This document shows, piece by piece, positions 1 through 8,515 of a stretch of DNA of 25,304 nt. Each line of letters begins with the position of its first letter. The first letter of the stretch is position 1. The position numbers were made by a program, and so were the translations under genes. The notes below the pieces were generated by a model. It had not been told where the DNA came from and ran no database searches. It was given only the letters and a program-made list of their open reading frames with translations. The stretch is from a virus: IMG/VR virus record IMGVR_UViG_3300017746_000134, positions 1-25,304 of that record; one strand, given 5' to 3'.

Positions 1-3000
1 ATAGCGTTTACGTCCTTCTTGTCAAACCTTCTTACTCTAGTTAAGTAGTCTCTTATGGTTGATTCTTTTACGTTATTGTCTCTACCTATCAAAATAATTT
101 CCGCAATATCCTCAACTGATCTACCCAATTCAGTAATGTTTTTTTCCCTTCTTGGTTCGGGATCAGTCATAGGTTTTATAACTTTATTACCTCTCTTTAA
201 ATAGTATCCAGATATCTCCCCCCTTCTATATCCCTCTCTGAAGTAAGAGGTCTTAAGTGTAAGGCCTAAACGAGCCGCTTCTTTGCGAAGAGCTCCAGGG
301 TTGTATAAATCACCAGGAAAATAATTACTATACCGATCCATGTTGTATTTTACCGCAAGCTTTTTAACTGGAGACATTTCTCTTCGTGGCTCTGGAGTAT
401 CTTCTTTTTTCTTTGAAGATTTTTTATCTGACCTACGCCTTGTACCTTCGTCTACAGCCACAGCTGCTGCTTCAGTATCGTATTGCCCCTCTACTACAGA
501 AACATTACGAACTGCATAATCAAGATTGAATTGTCCATCTTTGCCTTTCTGAACCAATACTTTACTTCCGGCTTCTCGATTTTTAGGTAAATGTAAAATT
601 GGTTGAGTTCCATCTTTTAATGCAATATGGTAAGGATAACTTGGGTGTGAGTCTTTTTTTACTTCTACTTCTCCATTAATTTCAATAATAGCATAAACAT
701 CACCAACATCTAAACCTTTTGTAAGTTGTTCAGCGGCTACATTAGCGATTAAATCTATCAATCCTTGAGCTGTGGTGGTGGTTTTTTTGGCAAGGGTCCT
801 GTCTGGTCTGCCTCCTAAAAATTCAGTTATTGCTGCTTGACTTTCTTTAGGAATATTTTTAGCTATTTCACCAACAATATCCTTAACTATAAATCCTCTT
901 TTTTCAAATGTACTTGTTGATGGATCAGTAAAGTATTTTTTTATATCTGTTTTTAAATCTTTAGCGCTTTGTCTAAGATTAATTTCTCCATCAGCTTTTC
1001 TAACTGTTGTAGAAACAGCGGACCTAAACAAAGATGGGCTAATTAAATTTTCATCTAACATAGTATTTAGTATTGCAAGTGTAGAGTTTACACCAGATGC
1101 ACTACTAACTAATTTAGAATCAGTGCCTTTAGTAAGGGTAAGAAATGCTTTACCACCATTCTGTTTTAATTGTTTATTTAATGCATTTGCAATAGTTTCT
1201 GCAGTGCCTTTTTTTCCTGACGCCCAAACATCGCCAAATTTAGTTACAAAAAAGACTCCACCCTCTCCTTCAAATATAACAATACCATCGTATTTTATTT
1301 CTCCTGCAAGCATATCATCAGGAGATGTAATTGTCGTAAACATGTTGTTTAAAAATAAAACATTTTCTGGCTGTGTAACACGACCCTGCTTTATATAGTC
1401 AACTATACTCTCTTGCTGGGTATAGCTAACTTCAAAAGAACCCTCTCTTCTGGTTTTTAAAGCATCGGCAGGATTATCAACTTTTTTTCCTCCTTTAAAT
1501 TGTGTTAATGGAGCTATTTCTTTTGATGTAATAGCCTCACCCTCTGCTGTTTTCTTAGCCACCACATTAAGCATGTCGATAATACCTTGGTCATCAGAAG
1601 TAAATTGTTTAAAAGAAATCCCTGCTTTACTTAAAATGCTTTCGACCCATTTACGAATTCTGCTTTTTGATGGAGCATCAAGCTGCATAAAATTGTCAGC
1701 AATGTATCCTACTATTACCGCCAATCGCTCTTCGTCTTGAATCGCTTCGTCGTAATTAGAAACAAAATCTTCTATTTGTCTTTTTATTTCAGGGGTTAAT
1801 CCTTTAGCTTTTGAAACGGCTTGCATCATTCTTTTAGTAATAGCCTGAGCAGCTGCATTAGTTTTAACTGCATTAAGTAATACCGCATGGAATACCTCAT
1901 GAGCCATTGTCCTGTTTGAAGCTTTAGGTAAATTTATATGTATAGTATTAGATGCGGGATCATAAGTTCCATTGCTAGTGTCTCCAGCTATTTTCTGATA
2001 GTTTTCACTATTTTCGTGAAGAACAATATTAACTTTTGGAAACACTTTAGATAGAGCTTTAACAGCTTTTACCGCTAGGTTTTTAATGCCTAGTACAGTA
2101 TCAGCGTCGTTATCCTCTTCTAAAGATTCTTCTAGAGCTCCTTTAGTAACCGTTATATTATCACTAATAGTCTCAACCTCTACCTCTACTGGCTCTCCTT
2201 CTAGGCTTTGTACTGTTTCTTTAGTTGACTCTCCTGGCTCTATGCTAACTTCGGTGTCGCTAGGACCTTCAACAAGCTCCTGGAAGTCAGTTACCTCATC
2301 AGAAACAACTGTATCAGAGGTAGATTCTGGAGCAACACCAATGCCTGCATCCAACAATTGTTGTCCACTATAAGTTAATCTTATTTTCTTTTTACCATCA
2401 ATCTCGATACTTCCCTCACCTGTAGGCTCTACCCCTTTAAGTGCATCAGGAACATTTTCTTTCGAGTCATATTCAAAAGAAAAAGATTTATTTGGATCAT
2501 CCACAATAATTTGTTCTACTTCAGCTTTATCTTTTTGTTGAGCATCATAAGTAGAGCTTACCATTCGTTCAAGCTCTTTCTTCATTTTTTCTTGCTCTAC
2601 CTTAAGGGGTTCAGCAAGCACATCATCTGTAGTTTCTATTTTTTTCTGAAGCTGATTGATGTTATATATCAACATTAAAGCACGCTGCTTCTGTTCTTTT
2701 GTGTAAGTATCAGGTATTTGATTTGCATTTATACCTTGTAGCTCTTGATAGGTTTGACGCTCCTTTGCTGCATCTTCTTCAGTATAGTTTTTAAACTCAC
2801 CCTCAGTTGCATTTATTTTTTGTTTTAGCCTAGTCTCAAACATTGCATCGTACTGAGGATCCCCTATCATTTCCTCAAACATATCATACATCTCAGAGGA
2901 AACAGCTTCCATGTTTGGACTAGTTGCTGCATTTGTTATCGCGCCAGGTACTGACATGATAAAACCTCCTATCATCTCTTGAGCCCCAGCCTTTAGAACT

Positions 3001-4967
3001 TCTGCTACGTACTCTCCTACCGTATCTGGAGTGTTAAACATTTCTTTCTCCTTGGTAATATTATAGATTTGTTTTACACTTAACTCTGCTATCTGCTGAG
3101 CAAAACCTGTTTCAAACTCTGCAGCTCCACCAGCACCTATAGTAAGTAAACCCCTTCCGATAGCACTATCAACATCTTGCCTAATAAATTCTCTGAAAGT
3201 TTTAACACTTGATCCTTTCGGAACTTGTCGCAATGCTTTTAAAACAAATTGATTTATTAATCCTTTTTGATTTATTAAATTTCTGAAACCATATGATTCT
3301 AATACACCCACTGCTATTCCGATGGGTGTGACTACCATAGCTTTTTCGTTTTCACTTATGTTATCAAACTCTGGGTTGTTCTCCATCTCTTCGGTAACAT
3401 TATCAGTTACAAGAGCATACATCTGAGCTGCTCTTTGTGCAAACCCTAGATAAGGTATAGGTACTGCTACCATTGCGGGAATAGATTCAGCAAGGCCTAG
3501 TATAGCGCCTCCCCAAAAACCTTCTTTCTTAGCGTCACTCCACTCTGGGGTTACATCAGAAGACCCTATCGCTAAGGTAAATCCTTTACGAGCAGCCTCT
3601 AGCCTTCCTTCACTCTCATCAAATTGATTAGCGTATTTAGAAAAGTTACTACGCCTACGACCTTTTACAGCTTTATCATAGGACTCAAAAAACTTCTCTC
3701 CTTTCTTTTTTAAATCTTTTATTTCAGATCTAATTTCTTCTGCAAAGGTAATATCCCTTTCAATTTCTTGAGCTCCCACAACCACGCCTGGAGTCATACG
3801 AGTGGTCTTACTAGTTCTTGCGATGTCTGTAAACTCGCTCAACAACTGTTCAGCTGTAACATCATCAAGTATTTCTTCTAACCTTAAGTCTATCAAACCT
3901 TTTTTTCTAGCTAGACGAACAACTTCTTCTTTATATTTCTCTTCAGATAGACCTGCTCTAGCTTCTGTTTCAGCTGCGTAATCTATCTTTTTTCTTTCTA
4001 TAGAAGAAGAGATAGCTCCTAAACCGTCTGTCAGTCCGTTCCAAATACCTTTGGCCCAGCTTCCTTGTTTTGCACGCATCTCCGTGTATCTCCCAGCTTG
4101 CTCATCTAAAAGCCTGCCTTGTTCATTAAGGTCTTTTTCTTGGGCTACCAAACTTATAAAAGCCTCTTGTAATTTTACTTTGTTTTCAGGTGTTTGTAAT
4201 TCAGGAGAGCTGTCAAATAAAAGTTTATTTTCTAAAAATTTAATTTTAGAATCATTGAATTGTTCTTCAACATCATTAATTTCTTTGACCCTCTGTTCTA
4301 CTTCTTTTTCAGTAAGTATATTTTTTTGTTCTTTGACCCAACCTTTTTCTGCATCTTTTATCCAGTTGCCTTCAGTTTTAATTTTATTCTTTTTTAAAAA
4401 GTCTTGAAGCTTTTTAGCGTTTTGTTTATTGAGTTCTTGTTGAACTTCAGGAGAATAAACATTAGTTCCAAAACCACCTGTAGTTACCTTTCGTTGTTTT
4501 AATGGTAACTCAAGCTCTTCTCTCTTGCCTTGCTCGTCTTTAGGGGCTAGAATTTTAACCGAATCCATTCCAGGAGCGTTCTCCTCAAAATCAAATCCAT
4601 ACTGCTTAAAATTTTCTTGTAATTCAGGAACTACAAACTCTTCTGATTTGTCTGTAAAAGATCCGTCTATAAGATTTAGACGCGCATCAAACTCTTCGGT
4701 TGTGTCGAACAAGTCTTGCGAGACCAAAGAACCATCCACCAATTCTGATTCCCCAGAAATTTCTTTTTTTTTTAACGGGTCCTGTATTCCTAATAAACTT
4801 TTAAAGTCATTAGGTGAGTCATTATAACCATCGTCTCTAAACAACTTATAACTGTAATCTAAAGCCTCAGTGTTCGTGCTTAAAAGATTTTTAAAATCAT
4901 CTATGCTGTCGCTATAACCATCAGCCTTAAATAAATCATACGCGTACTGTAATGCTTCCTCGTTCAT
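1..4967 (-). CDS. Giant internal/ejection virion protein with metallopeptidase motif (C-terminus beyond window)
   Basis: The frame is open without a stop from the ATG at 4967 to the left edge, at least 1655 codons. The start lies 2 nt after the stop of the 538-aa gene. Residues 4-63 are two tandem 30-aa repeats (EALxYxYxLF..DGY.DS..DFK.LL). Residues about 80-420 are charged and largely helical. Residues about 475-680 hold several hydrophobic, Gly/Ala-rich stretches that could be membrane-active. An acidic linker (about 890-960) leads to a gluzincin-like domain: NTIHINLP, then HEVFH at 1023-1027, with E1079 or E1080 in DEERLAVIVGYIADN as a candidate third zinc ligand. The C-terminal third resembles regions of large polyvalent phage proteins, and PEPRRE occurs at about 1525 and again at 1603. 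By size and by position last of three internal-protein genes it resembles the slot of T7 gp16. The role is inferred; the zinc motif is seen directly. Confidence 0.8.
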   Translation of the reverse strand, partial: MNEEALQYAYDLFKADGYSDSIDDFKNLLSTNTEALDYSYKLFRDDGYNDSPNDFKSLLGIQDPLKKKEISGESELVDGSLVSQDLFDTTEEFDARLNLIDGSFTDKSEEFVVPELQENFKQYGFDFEENAPGMDSVKILAPKDEQGKREELELPLKQRKVTTGGFGTNVYSPEVQQELNKQNAKKLQDFLKKNKIKTEGNWIKDAEKGWVKEQKNILTEKEVEQRVKEINDVEEQFNDSKIKFLENKLLFDSSPELQTPENKVKLQEAFISLVAQEKDLNEQGRLLDEQAGRYTEMRAKQGSWAKGIWNGLTDGLGAISSSIERKKIDYAAETEARAGLSEEKYKEEVVRLARKKGLIDLRLEEILDDVTAEQLLSEFTDIARTSKTTRMTPGVVVGAQEIERDITFAEEIRSEIKDLKKKGEKFFESYDKAVKGRRRSNFSKYANQFDESEGRLEAARKGFTLAIGSSDVTPEWSDAKKEGFWGGAILGLAESIPAMVAVPIPYLGFAQRAAQMYALVTDNVTEEMENNPEFDNISENEKAMVVTPIGIAVGVLESYGFRNLINQKGLINQFVLKALRQVPKGSSVKTFREFIRQDVDSAIGRGLLTIGAGGAAEFETGFAQQIAELSVKQIYNITKEKEMFNTPDTVGEYVAEVLKAGAQEMIGGFIMSVPGAITNAATSPNMEAVSSEMYDMFEEMIGDPQYDAMFETRLKQKINATEGEFKNYTEEDAAKERQTYQELQGINANQIPDTYTKEQKQRALMLIYNINQLQKKIETTDDVLAEPLKVEQEKMKKELERMVSSTYDAQQKDKAEVEQIIVDDPNKSFSFEYDSKENVPDALKGVEPTGEGSIEIDGKKKIRLTYSGQQLLDAGIGVAPESTSDTVVSDEVTDFQELVEGPSDTEVSIEPGESTKETVQSLEGEPVEVEVETISDNITVTKGALEESLEEDNDADTVLGIKNLAVKAVKALSKVFPKVNIVLHENSENYQKIAGDTSNGTYDPASNTIHINLPKASNRTMAHEVFHAVLLNAVKTNAAAQAITKRMMQAVSKAKGLTPEIKRQIEDFVSNYDEAIQDEERLAVIVGYIADNFMQLDAPSKSRIRKWVESILSKAGISFKQFTSDDQGIIDMLNVVAKKTAEGEAITSKEIAPLTQFKGGKKVDNPADALKTRREGSFEVSYTQQESIVDYIKQGRVTQPENVLFLNNMFTTITSPDDMLAGEIKYDGIVIFEGEGGVFFVTKFGDVWASGKKGTAETIANALNKQLKQNGGKAFLTLTKGTDSKLVSSASGVNSTLAILNTMLDENLISPSLFRSAVSTTVRKADGEINLRQSAKDLKTDIKKYFTDPSTSTFEKRGFIVKDIVGEIAKNIPKESQAAITEFLGGRPDRTLAKKTTTTAQGLIDLIANVAAEQLTKGLDVGDVYAIIEINGEVEVKKDSHPSYPYHIALKDGTQPILHLPKNREAGSKVLVQKGKDGQFNLDYAVRNVSVVEGQYDTEAAAVAVDEGTRRRSDKKSSKKKEDTPEPRREMSPVKKLAVKYNMDRYSNYFPGDLYNPGALRKEAARLGLTLKTSYFREGYRRGEISGYYLKRGNKVIKPMTDPEPRREKNITELGRSVEDIAEIILIGRDNNVKESTIRDYLTRVRRFDKKDVNA
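4779..4958 (-). repeat. Two tandem 30-aa coding repeats at the N-terminus of the giant protein
   Basis: Residues 4-33 and 34-63 of the giant protein align without gaps. Over the first 26 positions of each unit 17 residues are identical, with the pattern EALxYxYxLFxxDGYxDSxxDFKxLL. The DNA units (4869-4958 and 4779-4868) have drifted more than the protein, which suggests an old duplication kept for the protein fold, probably a helix-loop-helix docking unit. Function is not known. Confidence 0.85.
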
Positions 4968-4969
4968 TA

Positions 4970-6586
4970 TTAGTTATTTTGACCTTGGTTAAACTTACCA
5001 GCTCCACCTCCGGGATCTGTTTGCTGAGTAGTGTTGGCTGGTAAAAGTTTAAATGTTTTTATAAGGCTTTCATTAGAACTATTCAGTATAACAAAATCTT
5101 TAATTAATTTTTTCAAATTTTCATTAGACATGAATTTCTTATTTACAAGATCATATAAATCTATATTAAGTTTTTTATCACCTATAACTATATTTATTTC
5201 AGTAGGATCAGCTATGTTAGCTTGTTCTACTTCAGCATTGTATTTGCTAAGCAGAGGTTCGAGTTTTTTCTGAACTAACTGTTCTATTTGATTGACCCTA
5301 ACATTTCCTTCTGCGTCTTTTATATCCTCAGTAATTATATTAGAAAAATCTTTGTCAGCTTGTTGAATAATTTGTCCTATAATATCTCTTGACTCTTCTT
5401 CTTTTTCGCCTAGCTGTGCGTAGCCTAGCTTAATTCTTGCGTCCCCTAATCTTATTTGCTCCTTTTCATATTCACTCATTGGAGCTTTCCCAGCAGTCTC
5501 TTTAATATCCAGCTTAGTTCTGATCATATCACGCACACCATCTATAGCTGCCTTTTCTTGATCTACAGTTAGCCTAGGCTGATAAGCCCCGCTATTGTCT
5601 ACAAACATTTCTATACCTAGATTTTCATCTGGAATAGAATCCATTCTAGTATTAGTCCTTAAGTCAGTAAAGGTGCCGTCATCATTTTTAGTATACATGT
5701 AATATCCATCAGCGCCCATTGTATCTATAAGCATACTAGCTTTAGACATATCTGTCACCATAGAGGCTTCAATGCTTTTATTTACAGCTTCTCCAAATTC
5801 GCTTAATACAGTCTCCCCGTCTTTTGTTTCAAACATTCTAGCAAACGCATCTTCCTTAGTTTTAATATTGGGATCAGTAGCTTGCAATACCTCTATTCTT
5901 GTTCCTAAAGATTCCGCAAGTCGAGTGGCCTGAACATCTGACTGATACCGGTCTACTTGTCTGTTTATAATTCCTTCCGCAGTACCAACGCTCATTAAAG
6001 ACTTGTTTACGCCATCTATTTTTTTAGTATTCTCATAAGTATTAGGATCACCATCTTCTATAGTACTTGCTAAAAAAGCTTCTCCAGTTATGGGATCAAT
6101 ATAATAATCAGTAGATCCTGGGGGTCCAAACCTTTCAACGGATCCCATAAGCATAGCTTCAATCTCACTGCCAACTGGGGGTTTGCCATCTATAGATTGA
6201 AGTCTTTTCATCCCTGCCTCATAGTTATCTTGATACTGTTTAGATAAAGTAAATAGTTTTTTAGTAGATGAAAGTCCTGTATTTGTTCTTGAGTTATATT
6301 CTTTTAAAGATATAGCACCAGACTTTAATAGTTTTTGATTAGCTAAAGCAATAGCTGAAGCTTGCTCTGCATAACTAGAGATACGATCATTTTCTTTTGA
6401 GTAAGCTCCTTGAGGTTTATTTGCTATGTCCTCTAAATTAGTAAGAACTGCATTATCAATATCTACCCTTTGCTGTTCGCGCTCCCCTTCTATTCTAGTT
6501 ATATCGTCAGTAATGCCTTTGGTGATTGCTCTCCAATCAACTATGTCTTTACCTTCTCTAGATTTATACTTATAGTACGTTGCCAT
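4970..6586 (-). CDS. Internal virion (ejection) protein, 538 aa
   Basis: This is a hydrophilic, mostly helical protein with no signal peptide or membrane segment and long charged stretches. It begins MATYYKYKSREGKDIVDW, an opening I associate with internal virion proteins of phages infecting marine Bacteroidetes. It ends in a Gly/Gln/Asn-rich tail (GGGAGKFNQGQNN). It starts 10 nt after the 220-aa Ala/Gln-rich gene and stops 2 nt before the giant gene, so the three are probably co-transcribed and perhaps translationally coupled. The layout (small hydrophobic-headed protein, mid-size protein, giant protein) parallels T7 gp14-gp15-gp16, whose products are injected with the DNA. The middle position suggests a gp15-like tube-forming role. 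That assignment rests on order and composition; I recognise no catalytic motif. Confidence 0.6.
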   Translation of the reverse strand: MATYYKYKSREGKDIVDWRAITKGITDDITRIEGEREQQRVDIDNAVLTNLEDIANKPQGAYSKENDRISSYAEQASAIALANQKLLKSGAISLKEYNSRTNTGLSSTKKLFTLSKQYQDNYEAGMKRLQSIDGKPPVGSEIEAMLMGSVERFGPPGSTDYYIDPITGEAFLASTIEDGDPNTYENTKKIDGVNKSLMSVGTAEGIINRQVDRYQSDVQATRLAESLGTRIEVLQATDPNIKTKEDAFARMFETKDGETVLSEFGEAVNKSIEASMVTDMSKASMLIDTMGADGYYMYTKNDDGTFTDLRTNTRMDSIPDENLGIEMFVDNSGAYQPRLTVDQEKAAIDGVRDMIRTKLDIKETAGKAPMSEYEKEQIRLGDARIKLGYAQLGEKEEESRDIIGQIIQQADKDFSNIITEDIKDAEGNVRVNQIEQLVQKKLEPLLSKYNAEVEQANIADPTEINIVIGDKKLNIDLYDLVNKKFMSNENLKKLIKDFVILNSSNESLIKTFKLLPANTTQQTDPGGGAGKFNQGQNN

Positions 6587-6596
6587 TATTTATTTT

Positions 6597-7259
6597 TTAA
6601 TTACCTCCGCGTATTAAACCTGTAACTCCTTGAAATATTTTTCCAAAAAATCCATCTTTTTGAAACATCCCTTTATCGTCAGCCTGTCTCGCTTTTCGAT
6701 TAGCTACTCTAGTTTCTTTATCTTTTCCATATAATTCTTGAGCGCTTTGTAACCCCGTAGTAATGTCCCCTAAGCCTTGAACGCCTGCCGTTATGGCCGA
6801 TGCTTGATTTTTAGCTGCATCTGCAGCCGCTTGTTGAGCGCCTTCAGCTTCTTGCAAATCCAAAGTAGCTTTCATTGTAGATAATCTAGACTCTTCGCCT
6901 GCTACTGTACGTTCTAACTTCTCTAAGCTATCAATCTGTCTATTAGTAATATCTTGTTCGCCTTGCTGCATTCCAAGCATAACTCTTCCTGCGGTAGCTG
7001 CAGCGCCTCTTCCGGCCTCTTGACCTGCTTGTACCAGCTGTTGACCTACGCCAGCTAAAGCGTCACGCTCTTGCTCAAATGATTTAAGATTAATATCTAA
7101 ACCTTCATAAAAGTTTTGTTCTAACTGTGCCCGTGCCGCAGCCATTGCTTTTTCAGCATCCGCTTCGGCTTCTTGTTGTAGTTTATTTTGTTTTGAGGCT
7201 TGAAGAAAATTCATTGCTACACCCCCTGCGCCTATAACTGCACTAGTAATTGCTGCCAT
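6597..7259 (-). CDS. Small internal virion protein, Ala/Gln-rich, gp14/gp7-like
   Basis: The 220-aa protein starts with a hydrophobic segment (residues about 2-19, ending NFLQASKQNK). A long Ala/Gln/Glu-rich coiled-coil follows (about 22-175). It ends with a basic stretch and an amphipathic Phe/Gly segment, GFFGKIFQGVTGLIRGGN. A hydrophobic head on an Ala/Gln-rich coiled coil is typical of the smallest ejection protein of short-tailed phages (T7 gp14, P22 gp7), which inserts in the outer membrane. The ATG lies 1 nt after the GNAT-like gene stop (TAATATG), so coupled translation is likely. The role is inferred from composition and from its place before the 538-aa and giant proteins. Confidence 0.6.
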   Translation of the reverse strand: MAAITSAVIGAGGVAMNFLQASKQNKLQQEAEADAEKAMAAARAQLEQNFYEGLDINLKSFEQERDALAGVGQQLVQAGQEAGRGAAATAGRVMLGMQQGEQDITNRQIDSLEKLERTVAGEESRLSTMKATLDLQEAEGAQQAAADAAKNQASAITAGVQGLGDITTGLQSAQELYGKDKETRVANRKARQADDKGMFQKDGFFGKIFQGVTGLIRGGN

Positions 7260-7260
7260 A

Positions 7261-7671
7261 TTATAATAGTTTTATCATTTCTTGTGAGTAATTATCTGCT
7301 GCGGTGTATCCCAAGTTCTCATATGTTTTAATTAAACTTTTATTTTTTAAGAGCGCATAGCTGAATTTCTTACCGCTATCCTTACAGATTTTTGTTAATG
7401 TCTTAATGAGTAACGTCAAAGCCTCTTGGCGCTGTGGTTTTTTCTTATAATCTTTATTAGATATAATCCAGTCTACCCAAGCTACTTTTGAATTAGTCAT
7501 ATATATAAATCCTGCACAAACAGGCATGTCATTATCTAAAACCATTATACCACCTTTACCGTCATCAGGTAAAAATGCAGGAACTGGAGCTGTCCACTTC
7601 CAATCTTTCCACCAACCTACGAGAACTTCTTCATAGTCAGTATCGTTTAATGGCCTTATGTTAAATTCCAT
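7261..7671 (-). CDS. GNAT-like acetyltransferase
   Basis: This 136-aa protein has the length and order of a minimal GNAT domain. It has an N-terminal strand (FNIRPLNDTDYEEV), a central strand pair with VCAGFIYMTN (51-60) and AWVDWIISNKDY (64-75), a helix from about 80 to 98, and the closing motif NKSLIKTYENLGY (110-122), typical of GNAT motif B. The acetyl-CoA loop (around K78-A84) lacks the usual glycine-rich Q/RxxGxG/A pattern, so activity is uncertain. It sits between a tail protein gene and the ejection genes. The substrate is unknown; a virion protein or a host protein are both possible. A TATCTTTG box lies only 7 nt upstream of the ATG. Confidence 0.7.
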   Translation of the reverse strand: MEFNIRPLNDTDYEEVLVGWWKDWKWTAPVPAFLPDDGKGGIMVLDNDMPVCAGFIYMTNSKVAWVDWIISNKDYKKKPQRQEALTLLIKTLTKICKDSGKKFSYALLKNKSLIKTYENLGYTAADNYSQEMIKLL

Positions 7672-7678
7672 TGAGTAA

Positions 7679-7686
7679 CAAAGATA
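7679..7686 (-). promoter_or_regulatory. Bacteroidetes-type -7 box before the GNAT-like gene
   Basis: The minus strand reads TATCTTTG, a perfect TAnnTTTG, 7 nt before the ATG at 7671. No TTG lies at the usual distance upstream, so this is a half promoter. If used, the transcript would be nearly leaderless. Confidence 0.45.
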
Positions 7687-7693
7687 CTAATTT

Positions 7694-8488
7694 TTAAGGA
7701 TTGCTTTTAGCTACTTGAGACTCTACAGCAAACAGCTCTGTTGCTATTGTTGCAGTATTCTGAAGTACAAACTTCATGTAGTGACCTAACAGTCCATGAG
7801 ATTCAGCCTCTTGATTTTTAATATATAAAATAAAAGAGTCTTGAAGAGTAGGAGCTGCGCCTCCAGCCACCGTTGCGTCCACTGTAATCCTGTTTATATT
7901 ATTAACCAGATCAATTTCTATAGCTGTTACCGTGCCCACAAGTGTTGGACCTGTATAGGGAGGGTTTGCAGAGTATAGACTGTCCCCTATACTTATAATG
8001 TTACCTATGTTTATGGTAGTAGCAAAGTTTATAATCGGAGTATTGGCAGTTCCAGTTACCGATAAGCTTTGAGAGATACCATTCATTGATCGTAACGCAT
8101 ACTCTGTAATAGCTGCGGGGTCACCCCCTGAACTTCTGATGTAAGCAAACCAGTCCCCTTCTTTTTGAACAAACCAAGTGTAATCAATAAGGCCTGTGTT
8201 AGGAAGGTCTGTCTCAAGTGCTGCTGACCACGCTGTATCTGATTCTAAGTTTACAGTTTTAAATATTTTATTAGTTATAGGGTCATCATTAAATACACTA
8301 GTTATTTCTGAGAAGCCCTGAACGCCATAGTAGTTGTTTCTGACTTCGTTACTATTGTGCTGAAATATATTTCCACCAGAAAAAGAATACAAGTAGTTAT
8401 TTAAGCCTACTAAATACTCAGGCATGTATGAATAAAAAGAAGGCCACCCGTTAGAGTTTTCACTGTAGGTAAGAGTATAGTCTGGCAT
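7694..8488 (-). CDS. Tail-associated structural protein with muzzle-like GWxSFYSYxPE domain
   Basis: The 264-aa protein opens with NGWPSFYSYMPE (13-24), then LNNYLYSF.GGNIFQHN, NNYYG and VFNDDP..NKIFKTVN. It closes with SHGLLGHYMKFVLQN and ELFAVESQVAKS. From memory, this motif series occurs in large neck/tail structural proteins of many marine and Bacteroidetes phages, usually as part of one long polypeptide. In between (about 145-215) is a beta-rich insert resembling fibre modules. Here it is a separate gene placed after the glycosyltransferase, about 3.5 kb downstream of the 1908-aa muzzle-like gene, and may be a detached part of that complex. The ATG follows a TAAATTTG box by 19 nt. There is no signal peptide or membrane segment. 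Confidence 0.6.
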   Translation of the reverse strand: MPDYTLTYSENSNGWPSFYSYMPEYLVGLNNYLYSFSGGNIFQHNSNEVRNNYYGVQGFSEITSVFNDDPITNKIFKTVNLESDTAWSAALETDLPNTGLIDYTWFVQKEGDWFAYIRSSGGDPAAITEYALRSMNGISQSLSVTGTANTPIINFATTINIGNIISIGDSLYSANPPYTGPTLVGTVTAIEIDLVNNINRITVDATVAGGAAPTLQDSFILYIKNQEAESHGLLGHYMKFVLQNTATIATELFAVESQVAKSNP

Positions 8489-8507
8489 AATGTTTAATTT
8501 ATATATA

Positions 8508-8515
8508 CAAATTTA
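8508..8515 (-). promoter_or_regulatory. Bacteroidetes-type -7 box before the 264-aa gene
   Basis: The minus strand reads TAAATTTG, matching TAnnTTTG, in the 27-nt gap between the glycosyltransferase stop and the ATG at 8488. No TTG is found 17-23 nt upstream, so support is partial. Confidence 0.35.

Noticed and set aside
1123-4827. Plus-strand reading frames of 91-118 codons antisense to the giant gene
   Set aside because: They are Ser/Thr/Phe-rich mirror frames of a real minus-strand gene, with no recognisable domain, promoter or start signal.
1-4967. Giant protein as a virion RNA polymerase, as in some crAss-like phages
   Set aside because: No DxDxD or other double-psi beta-barrel polymerase motif is seen in the 1655 visible residues.
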